Shown here: positions 54,571 through 61,892 of the stretch, piece by piece
Position numbering within the stretch: position 1 is the first letter of the stretch
Layout of the letters: the number at the start of each line of letters is the position of its first letter
Assembly (NCBI RefSeq): GCF_014904755.1
Contig: NZ_JACZFQ010000097.1
Location: forward strand, 62,001 to 126,000
Source of the DNA: Neoluteolibacter marinus
Lineage (GTDB): Bacteria; Verrucomicrobiota; Verrucomicrobiia; Verrucomicrobiales; Akkermansiaceae
Reading direction: 5' to 3'
Length of the DNA stretch: 64,000 nt
Position numbers and translations under genes: made by a program
Notes under the pieces: model-generated
What the model was told of the DNA's origin: nothing
The model's database searches: none
The model's input: the letters and a program-made list of their open reading frames with translations, nothing else

Positions 54571-55731
54571 ATGCGTCTCTCCGACCGCTATATTGGCCGC
54601 CAAGTCCTCGTCGGGACGCTGTTCGCCATTATCCTTCTAAGTTCCATCCTGGTGCTCGGCAGCGTCTTCCAGACCATCCGCACCCTGCTGGTCGATTTCG
54701 GGGCACCGGTCTCGATCATCTTCGAGTTCATCGTCGCGGCGATCCCCTTCTCGCTGATCTACACCATCCCCTGGGCTTTCCTTTCCGCGGTGCTGCTGGT
54801 GTTCGGGCGCCTCTCGTCGGACAACGAGCTCATCGGCTTCCGGGTCGCGGGCCTCAGCCTCTACCGGCTCGCCCTGCCGGTTTTCATGCTCGGGCTCCTG
54901 CTGTCCGGCCTTTGCATGTGGCTCAACCTTGAGATCGCTCCGAAGGCGAAGTCCACCTCGAAGCACATCGCCACCCGCGCGTTCTTCATGAACCCGCGCA
55001 GCATGCTGAGCGCCGCCGCCGAAAAAGACGGGCTGGCCCGCCTCGAGCAGAGCCTCGAAAACGTCCGCGCCTACATTGAAAAGTCGGATGGCTCCAAGAT
55101 GGAAGGACTCCATCTCTTTCAAGTCGGGGATCCCAACGATCCCGACTCCGCCGACATCTACGTCCACGCGATGAAGGCGGAGGCCGTCATTGACACGGAA
55201 GCACAGCAGTTCCGGCTGCACCTCTATGACGCGATGTTCGAGACCACCGGTGAAGCAGGCCCGGACGGCAAACCGGGCGCTCCCGAAGTGGTGATCGCCG
55301 GCGAATCGGTGCCCGTGGTGCTGCCCTTCACCCCGGCGCCCTCGAAGCAGGATCCCGGAACCATGAGCATCGCCGCCATCCGCGACTACATGGAGGAGCT
55401 CGAGCAACTCGATGTCGAGCGGGTCAAGGAAGGCAAGCCCGCCTTCTGGAAGTACAAGCTGCCCAACTACGAGGCGGAAATCCAGGGTCGCTTCGCCTCG
55501 TCCTTCGCGTGCCTCGCTTTCGCTTTCATCGGCATCCCGCTCGGGATCAAGGCCCGCCGCAAGGACACCTCGACCGGATTGATCCTGAGCCTGCTGATCG
55601 GCGCGGCGTACTTCATCTGCGGGATGATCGGCGGCAGCAGCAGCAGCGGCGTGATGATCGCCGCCTGGGCGCCGAACGTGGTTTGCGTGCTCCTCGGAAT
55701 GTTCTTACTCCGGCGCGCCCGCTTCCGCTAG
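54571..55731 (+). CDS. LptF/LptG-type LPS export permease
   Basis: 386 residues with the family plan: three N-terminal spans (~10-30, ~48-75, ~100-120), a periplasmic jelly-roll domain (~130-290) and three C-terminal spans (~310-330, ~338-358, ~366-382). Typical blocks: SDRYIGRQVLVGTLFAIILL at the start and FACLAFAFIGIPLGIKARRKDTSTG in the C-terminal half. It is the transmembrane subunit of the LPS ABC exporter together with a paralogue and LptB, neither of which is in the window. Whether it is LptF or LptG cannot be decided from one copy. SulP follows after 14 bp. Confidence 0.9.
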   Translation: MRLSDRYIGRQVLVGTLFAIILLSSILVLGSVFQTIRTLLVDFGAPVSIIFEFIVAAIPFSLIYTIPWAFLSAVLLVFGRLSSDNELIGFRVAGLSLYRLALPVFMLGLLLSGLCMWLNLEIAPKAKSTSKHIATRAFFMNPRSMLSAAAEKDGLARLEQSLENVRAYIEKSDGSKMEGLHLFQVGDPNDPDSADIYVHAMKAEAVIDTEAQQFRLHLYDAMFETTGEAGPDGKPGAPEVVIAGESVPVVLPFTPAPSKQDPGTMSIAAIRDYMEELEQLDVERVKEGKPAFWKYKLPNYEAEIQGRFASSFACLAFAFIGIPLGIKARRKDTSTGLILSLLIGAAYFICGMIGGSSSSGVMIAAWAPNVVCVLLGMFLLRRARFR

Positions 55732-55745
55732 GATCCGGAAATCCC

Positions 55746-57617
55746 ATGACCACCCATTTCCACCCACGCCGGATGCTGCGCCGCGTCGGCGAGTTCTTCC
55801 GGGGTGGAAAGCTCGACCCGCTGCCGATCCTCCACACCCTCCGGAAGTACACCCGCGAGAAATTCCGGGCCGACGGCAAGGCCGCGCTCAACGTTTCGCT
55901 TCTCGATATCCCGCAGGGCATGGCCTACGCCGCCATCGCCGAACTGCCGATCGTCTTCGGCATCGCCTGCTCGGCCACCGCGTCGCTGGTGGCACCCCTT
56001 TTCGCCGGATCGCGCCACACCATCCTCGGGCCGACCAACGCCACGGCGTTCATGCTCTTCGGCTTCTTCGCCATGGAACCGGCGCTGGCCTCGAGGGAGA
56101 CCGAGCTTGTGCCGCTGCTGGTAATGATGGTCGGGATCTTCTGCCTCCTCGGTGCGGTTCTCCGCGTCGCCGACCTGCTGCAGTACATCTCCCGCTCGGT
56201 GCTCGTCGGCTACGTCTCCGGAGCCGCCGTGCTGATCATGACCAACCAGCTCAAGCACCTGCTCGGCATCGCCGCGGAGGTCGACGAGCACCACGCCCGC
56301 AGCTTCGTCGGCCTGGTCGACGCCCTCGCCCGCTCGCTGCCGTCCGCCGACCCGGGACCAATCATCATCGGCTTGGTCACCTTCGCCGCTTTCTTCGCAT
56401 TGAAGAAGTGGAAGCCGCGCTGGCCGAACCTCGCCATCGTGCTGATCGCAGCATCGGCCATCTTCGGCTCGATGATCCATAAGGGCGTCAGTCCCTTCAC
56501 CGGCTCCGCCTGCTTCCGGTCCTTCACCCCGCAGGACCTGATGCCATCCTTCCCGTCGCTCGCCCGCGCCGGCATTTTCGAGGATATCTCCGCCCTGCTC
56601 GGCGTTTCGCTCGCAGTTGCATTCCTCGCCTGCCTTGAAAACTCGCTGATGGCGAAAACCATCGCCTCGCGATCCGGCGACCGGGCCGACGTCAACCAGG
56701 ACATGTTCGCGGTCGGGGCCGCCAACTTCGCATCCGCGATCGCCGGCGGCATGCCAGCCTCCGGATCCCTGCTCCGTTCGACGCTGAATTTCACCTCCGG
56801 CGCGCGCACCCGGATGTCGTCGATGTATTCCGGCACTTTGGTCCTGGCCGCCGCCATGCTGCTCGCCTGGCTGCCGAAGTTCGGGATCTCGGTCATCGAG
56901 TATGTTCCCAAGGCAGCCCTGGCCGCTCTGGTCATCGGCATCGCGATGGCCCTGATCAACCGCCACAACATCCGCATCTGCCTGCGCTCGACGCCCGACG
57001 ATGCCGCGGTGCTGCTGGTCACCTTCCTCGCCACCTTGATCGCCCCGCTGAACGTTGCCATCTTCATCGGCGTGGCGCTGTCCATCACCCTCTTCCTGCG
57101 CAAGGCCAGCCGCCCCCACCTCGTCGAATATGAATTCAGCGACGCCGGCGAGCTCCGGCAGATGGGCGAGAAGCGCCAGCGGCCGAACCCGGCGATCTCG
57201 ATCGTCCACGTCGAGGGCGACCTGTTCTTCGGCGCGGCCGAGCTGTTCCGCACCCAGATCCAGCGCACCGCCGCCGACCCCTCGCTGAGCATCATCATCT
57301 TGCGCTTGAAGAACGCCCGTCACCTCGATGCGACATCGGTGCTCGCGCTCGAGGACCTCATCAAGTTCATGCGCGCGAACGACCGCCACGTCCTGATTTC
57401 CGGCGCCACCCGCGAGGTCTACCGGGTGCTCAAGAACTCCGGCGTACTCGAAACCGTCCAGCTGGGTGCCGACCGCAAGGCCGGCGAAAGCAACATCTTC
57501 CTCAACCGGCCGAGCAACCCGAACCTCTCGACCCGGGGCGCGCTGAAGCGTGCCCAACAACTGCTCGGCGACCAGAAGGCCGACGTGCGGATTTTCTACG
57601 ATCCGAACAAGAAGTAG
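55746..57617 (+). CDS. SulP-family anion transporter with STAS domain
   Basis: 623 residues from ATG 55746. The core of ~10-12 spans contains family signatures LLDIPQGMAYAAIAELPIVFG and FLACLENSLMAKTIASRSGDR, with ANFASAIAGGMPASGSL. A cytosolic STAS domain (~475-570) ends the protein (LRLKNARHLDATSVLALEDL, with the Ser/Thr near the usual phosphorylation position). Likely transports sulfate, bicarbonate or a dicarboxylate by proton or sodium symport; ion not predictable. Probably cotranscribed with the LPS permease gene. Convergent with the next gene, 5 bp apart. Confidence 0.92.
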   Translation: MTTHFHPRRMLRRVGEFFRGGKLDPLPILHTLRKYTREKFRADGKAALNVSLLDIPQGMAYAAIAELPIVFGIACSATASLVAPLFAGSRHTILGPTNATAFMLFGFFAMEPALASRETELVPLLVMMVGIFCLLGAVLRVADLLQYISRSVLVGYVSGAAVLIMTNQLKHLLGIAAEVDEHHARSFVGLVDALARSLPSADPGPIIIGLVTFAAFFALKKWKPRWPNLAIVLIAASAIFGSMIHKGVSPFTGSACFRSFTPQDLMPSFPSLARAGIFEDISALLGVSLAVAFLACLENSLMAKTIASRSGDRADVNQDMFAVGAANFASAIAGGMPASGSLLRSTLNFTSGARTRMSSMYSGTLVLAAAMLLAWLPKFGISVIEYVPKAALAALVIGIAMALINRHNIRICLRSTPDDAAVLLVTFLATLIAPLNVAIFIGVALSITLFLRKASRPHLVEYEFSDAGELRQMGEKRQRPNPAISIVHVEGDLFFGAAELFRTQIQRTAADPSLSIIILRLKNARHLDATSVLALEDLIKFMRANDRHVLISGATREVYRVLKNSGVLETVQLGADRKAGESNIFLNRPSNPNLSTRGALKRAQQLLGDQKADVRIFYDPNKK

Positions 57618-57622
57618 GCCGC

Positions 57623-60600
57623 CTACAGGCCTTTGCCCGAACGCAGGTCGAGCGTCACCGGGAAGTCCATTCCGAGGTCTTCCGGCGGAACTTCGACGTA
57701 GCTCACCGGCGCGCCCCCGGCCCGCTCTGTCAGGCGGCGGTAGCCCAGGCCGCCGGTCGCCACCGGCTCCATCACCCCCGGCGTATGGCCGTGCTGCCAG
57801 AAGCGGTTCACCCGCCGAGATTCCGCCTCGTAGGCATTCACCGGGAAGGTCTCGTAGCTCCGTCCCCCCGGGTGCACCACGTGATACACGCAGCCACCGA
57901 GCGAGCGGCGGTTCCAGGTGTCGACGACATCGAAGGTCAGCGGCGTGTGCACCCCGATCGTCGGGTGCATCGCCGACCACGGGTCCCAGGCCTTGTAGCG
58001 CACGCCGGCGACGTATTCACCGCGGCGACCGGTCGGCTGCAACGGGATCCGGCGGCCGTTGCAAACCAGCACGTGCCGGCCGTCGACCATGCCGCGGACC
58101 TTGATCTCGACGCGCTCAACCGAGGAGTCGACATAGCGCGCGGTGCCGCTCGAGGAGCTCTCCTCGCCGAGCACGTGCCACGGTTCCAGTGCGGCCCGGA
58201 CTTCCAACTCGACGCCGTGGTGGCACATCCGCCCGTAGACCGGGAAGCGGAACTCGTGGAACGGCTCCAGCCAGGCCGCCTCGAAGGGAATTCCGGCCTC
58301 CTTCAGGTCGAGCGCCACGTCCTTCAGGTCCTCGCGGATGAAATGGGGCAACATGAAGCGATCGTGGAGGTCGGTCCCCCAGCGGATCAGCTTCTTGTGA
58401 TAGGGCTGGTCCCAGAATCGGGCAACCAGCGCGCGCACCAACAGCATCTGCACCAGGCTCATCCGCGCATGAGGCGGCATTTCAAAGGCCCGCAGTTCGA
58501 GGATGCCCAGACGGCCGCTGGCGGAACCCGGCGCATAGAGCTTGTCGATGCAGAACTCGGCGCGGTGCGTGTTCCCGGTGAGGTCGGTCAGAAGGTTCCT
58601 TAGGACGCGGTCGACCAGCCACGGCGGATCACCGCTCTCCGGCAACTGGCTGAAGGCGATCTCGAGTTCGAACAGCTTGTCGTCGCGGCCCTCGTCGACC
58701 CGCGGCGCCTGGCTGGTGGGCCCGAGGAAAAGCCCGGAGAACAGGTAGGAGAGCCCGGGGTGATGCTGCCAGTAGGTGATGAAACTCCGCAGCAACCCGG
58801 GCCGGCGCAGGAAGGGGCTCCGCTCCGGCGACTCGCCGCCCAGCGTAACGTGGTTGCCGCCGCCGGTCCCGGTGTGGCGGCCGTCGAGCATGAACTTCTC
58901 GGTGCCCAGCCGTGAAATACGAGCTGCCTCGTACAACGCCGTCGTGTTCTCCACCAGCTCGCGCCAGGTCTTCACCGGGTGCACGTTGACCTCGATCACC
59001 CCGGGGTCGGGCGTCACCTTGATCCGCTCGACGCGGCGGTCCCAGGGCATCTCGTAGCCCTCGATGACCACCGGCAGCTTCAGAGAGACGGCGGCCTTCT
59101 CGACCGCTTCCAGCAGCAACAGGTAGTGCTCGAGGTGGGTCACCGGCGGGAAGAAAACATGCACCTTGCCGTGGCGCGGTTCGAAGCAGATCGCGGTGGT
59201 CGCGACCGGCTTGCCCGAGTCCGCTGCCTCCGGTGCCGCCGGAGTGACGCCCGTCGCCGTTTGCAAGGTCTTGCCGGCCGGCAGCAGCGAGCCGTGATCG
59301 GGAAGGTCGCCGGAAGACTCCAACGGCGAGGCTTCCAACGCCGCCTGTTCGCTGCGCTCCTCCTCGCTCCACTTCGGCAGAGAATCCAAGGGCAGCCGGA
59401 AACCCATCGGGGATCCACCGGGGACCAGCGTCATCCGGCCGCGGCGGAAGCTCCACCGGTTGCTCTTCCAGCGGTCCCCTTCGACGTCCCACTCCACCGG
59501 CAGCGCGAAGCCGCTCGGTTTGGACAGTCCGCGATCGAGCAAACTGGCGAGGTAGCGCCGCTCCAGCGGATCGTCGAGGTCGGCCGAGTGGGGATCAACG
59601 TTCTCCGGCAGCGTGCTCTCCTTCCACGCGTAGTACATCGCATCCTCGAACCCCGCGAGCAGGTGCGACTTGTTGCAGGCAAGCTCTTCCGCCACCAGGG
59701 CCGCGAAGCGGCGTGTCTCCTCGATGCCGTGGCCCGGGTCGGAGTTCGGGTCGGCCAGCCACTGCTCGTCCTTCCAGAGCGGCTGGCCGTCCTTGCGCCA
59801 CATCACCGTGTAACCCCAGCGCGGCAGGGGTTCACCGGGATACCATTTGCCCTCGCCGTAGTGGAGCAGGCCGCCGGGTGCATGGATGTCTTTCAGCCGC
59901 TTCAGCAAGGTCATCGCCAGCTTGCGCTTCGCAGGACTGTCCGCGCTGACGTTCCACTCCGCACCCTCCATGTCATCGATCGACACGAAGGTCGGCTCGC
60001 CGCCCATCGTCAACGCGACATCGCCGGCCTCGAGCCGCGCGTCGACCTGTTCGCCCAGCGCGTTGATCGCCTCCCATTCGGCATCCGAGTAGGGTTTCGT
60101 GACCCGCGGATCCTCGTGGACCCGGCTCACCTCGTTGGCCCACACGAACTCCGTTTCGCAGGGATCGACGCCACCCACCACCGGCGCGGCGCTGGCCGGC
60201 TCCGGGGTGCAGGAAAGCGGGATGTGCCCTTCCCCGGCAAACAAGCCGGACGTCGGATCGAGCCCGACCCAGCCAGCACCGGGAAGATAGACCTCGGTCC
60301 ACGCGTGGAGATCGGTGAAGTCTTCTTCCGGGCCCGACGGTCCGTCGAGGGACTTCTGGTCGGGCTTCAGCTGGACCAGGTAGCCCGACACGAACCGCGC
60401 CGCCAGGCCGAAGTGCCGCAAGGCCTGCACCAGCAGGAAGGCGGAATCCCGGCAGGAGCCGGTACCCCGTTCGAAGGTCTGCTCGCAGGACTGGACGCCC
60501 GACTCCAGGCGGATCACGTAGCTGACCGCCTGGTGGACCTTGAAATTCACGTCGACAAGGAAGTCGATGGTGCGCCGCTTCTCGCGGGAGATCGTCTCCA

Positions 60601-60991
60601 ACCATTCCATCAACCGCGGTCCGCTTTCCGCCGGTGTCAGGTAGGGCGCCAGCTCCTGCTTCAAGTGCGGCGCGTATTCGAAGGGGAACTCCTCCGCCGC
60701 ATCCTCGATGAAAAAGTCAAAGGGGTTGATCACCGTCATGTCCGCGACGAGATCCACCGTGATGCTGAGCTTCCGCGTTTTTTCCGGGAACACCAGCCGT
60801 GCCGCCCAGTTGCCGAAGGGGTCCTGCTGCCAGTTGATGAAGTGGTTCGCCGGCTCGATTTTCAGCGAGTAGGCCGTGATCGGGGTGCGGGAATGAACGC
60901 AGGGCCGCAGGCGGATGACATGGGGCCCCAGATTGACCTCGCGGTCGTAGCGATATTCCGTGACGTGGTGGAGTCCGACTCGAATGGCCAT
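57623..60991 (-). CDS. Transglutaminase-like / DUF2126 protein
   Basis: 1122 residues from ATG 60991. An N-terminal transglutaminase N-domain (RVGLHHVTEYRYDREVNLGP) is followed by the catalytic core with Cys180 in GTGSCRDSA, then His in DLHAWTEVYL and Asp in WVGLDPTSG. The remaining ~800 residues match DUF2126 (GGEPTFVSIDDMEGAEWN; DGRHTGTGGGNHVTLGG; YHVVHPGGRSYETFPVNAYE). No signal peptide, so cytosolic. Proteins of this type often occur with an alpha-E domain protein and a circularly permuted ATP-grasp; neither is beside it here. Possibly a protease or amide-forming enzyme; the reaction is unproven. Confidence 0.88.
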   Translation of the reverse strand: MAIRVGLHHVTEYRYDREVNLGPHVIRLRPCVHSRTPITAYSLKIEPANHFINWQQDPFGNWAARLVFPEKTRKLSITVDLVADMTVINPFDFFIEDAAEEFPFEYAPHLKQELAPYLTPAESGPRLMEWLETISREKRRTIDFLVDVNFKVHQAVSYVIRLESGVQSCEQTFERGTGSCRDSAFLLVQALRHFGLAARFVSGYLVQLKPDQKSLDGPSGPEEDFTDLHAWTEVYLPGAGWVGLDPTSGLFAGEGHIPLSCTPEPASAAPVVGGVDPCETEFVWANEVSRVHEDPRVTKPYSDAEWEAINALGEQVDARLEAGDVALTMGGEPTFVSIDDMEGAEWNVSADSPAKRKLAMTLLKRLKDIHAPGGLLHYGEGKWYPGEPLPRWGYTVMWRKDGQPLWKDEQWLADPNSDPGHGIEETRRFAALVAEELACNKSHLLAGFEDAMYYAWKESTLPENVDPHSADLDDPLERRYLASLLDRGLSKPSGFALPVEWDVEGDRWKSNRWSFRRGRMTLVPGGSPMGFRLPLDSLPKWSEEERSEQAALEASPLESSGDLPDHGSLLPAGKTLQTATGVTPAAPEAADSGKPVATTAICFEPRHGKVHVFFPPVTHLEHYLLLLEAVEKAAVSLKLPVVIEGYEMPWDRRVERIKVTPDPGVIEVNVHPVKTWRELVENTTALYEAARISRLGTEKFMLDGRHTGTGGGNHVTLGGESPERSPFLRRPGLLRSFITYWQHHPGLSYLFSGLFLGPTSQAPRVDEGRDDKLFELEIAFSQLPESGDPPWLVDRVLRNLLTDLTGNTHRAEFCIDKLYAPGSASGRLGILELRAFEMPPHARMSLVQMLLVRALVARFWDQPYHKKLIRWGTDLHDRFMLPHFIREDLKDVALDLKEAGIPFEAAWLEPFHEFRFPVYGRMCHHGVELEVRAALEPWHVLGEESSSSGTARYVDSSVERVEIKVRGMVDGRHVLVCNGRRIPLQPTGRRGEYVAGVRYKAWDPWSAMHPTIGVHTPLTFDVVDTWNRRSLGGCVYHVVHPGGRSYETFPVNAYEAESRRVNRFWQHGHTPGVMEPVATGGLGYRRLTERAGGAPVSYVEVPPEDLGMDFPVTLDLRSGKGL

Positions 60992-61096
60992 AGGGTTCAC
61001 CGACCATGAAGCGCCCCCCATGCCAAATGAGGCAAGGACATACGCATGCCCGCCTGTGACATGGAAGGGATCCCGGAAGTCCGGCGTAGTCCCCCG

Positions 61097-61789
61097 ATGC
61101 GCCTGAAACACCTGCTACTGGGCCTTCTCCTGGCTCACTCGACCTGCTCCGCGGCCGACGAGGGCTTCGACTCGATTTTCGACGGCACCCTCGCGAACTG
61201 GCAGGGAGATCCGACGTATTGGCGCGCTGAGGACGGTGTCCTGATCGGCGAGATCACCCCCGAAACGCTGCTCAATAAGAACTCGTTCATCATCTGGCAG
61301 GGCGGCGAGCTCGCCGACTTCGAGCTCAAGCTCGAGTACCGCGTCTCCGACAAGGGCAACAGCGGCATCAACTACCGCAGCATCCGCGTCGCCGATCCCG
61401 AAACCAAGTGGGCGATGGAAGGATACCAGTGCGACATCGACGGCCAGGACCAGTGGACCGGCCAGAACTACGAGGAGCGCGGCCGCACCTTCCTCGCCTA
61501 CCGTGGCGAGAGCGTTGTCCTCAAGCCCGATGCGAAACCCGAGCTCACGAAACAGCTCGGCGATCGGGCAGAACTCCAGAAGAAGGTGAAGAAGAACGAC
61601 TGGAACGCGGTCCACCTCATCGTGAAGGGCAACCACCTCCAGCACTTCGTCAATGGCGTGCTGATGGCGGAGGTCACCGATGAAGATCCCGGGAAGCGCC
61701 GCATGTCCGGCCTGTTAGGCGTGCAAGTCCACGTCGGCCCGCCGATGAAGATCGAATACCGGAACATCCGGGTGAAGAAACTGAAATGA
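61097..61789 (+). CDS. Secreted DUF1080 (3-keto-disaccharide hydrolase-like) protein
   Basis: 230 residues from ATG 61097; an upstream in-frame start adds a segment before the signal peptide and is rejected. Signal peptide ~1-20 (HLLLGLLLAHSTCSAADE). The DUF1080 concanavalin-like fold shows FDSIFDGTLANWQG, ELKLEYRVSDKGNSGINYRS, YQCDIDGQ and VHVGPPMKIEYRNIRVKKL. Family members act on 3-keto-sugars or glycosides in PVC bacteria and Bacteroidota. It may work with the neighbouring exported cytochrome dehydrogenase, which could create keto-sugars; this is inference. Two hairpins follow. Confidence 0.85.
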   Translation: MRLKHLLLGLLLAHSTCSAADEGFDSIFDGTLANWQGDPTYWRAEDGVLIGEITPETLLNKNSFIIWQGGELADFELKLEYRVSDKGNSGINYRSIRVADPETKWAMEGYQCDIDGQDQWTGQNYEERGRTFLAYRGESVVLKPDAKPELTKQLGDRAELQKKVKKNDWNAVHLIVKGNHLQHFVNGVLMAEVTDEDPGKRRMSGLLGVQVHVGPPMKIEYRNIRVKKLK

Positions 61790-61797
61790 CCTGTGAT

Positions 61798-61816
61798 GGA
61801 AGGCCTTCAGCCTTCC
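61798..61816 (+). terminator. Hairpin after the DUF1080 gene
   Basis: GGAAGGC (61798-61804) and GCCTTCC (61810-61816) form a perfect 7-bp stem with a 5-nt loop, 8 bp after the stop. No T run directly after it. Confidence 0.45.
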
Positions 61817-61835
61817 GTGCTCGTTCAGAAGGCTG

Positions 61836-61868
61836 CGGGCAAGCGAATGGTGCCCATCCGCTTGCCCG
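61836..61868. terminator. Long hairpin between convergent genes
   Basis: CGGGCAAGCG (61836-61845) and CGCTTGCCCG (61859-61868) pair perfectly; inside, ATGG (61847-61850) pairs with CCAT (61854-61857) around a 3-nt loop, with one A/C mismatch. The 14-bp composite stem sits 24 bp from the stop of the minus-strand gene and likely ends both transcripts. Confidence 0.55.
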
Positions 61869-61892
61869 TCAGAACCGAATGAAACGAACGAC

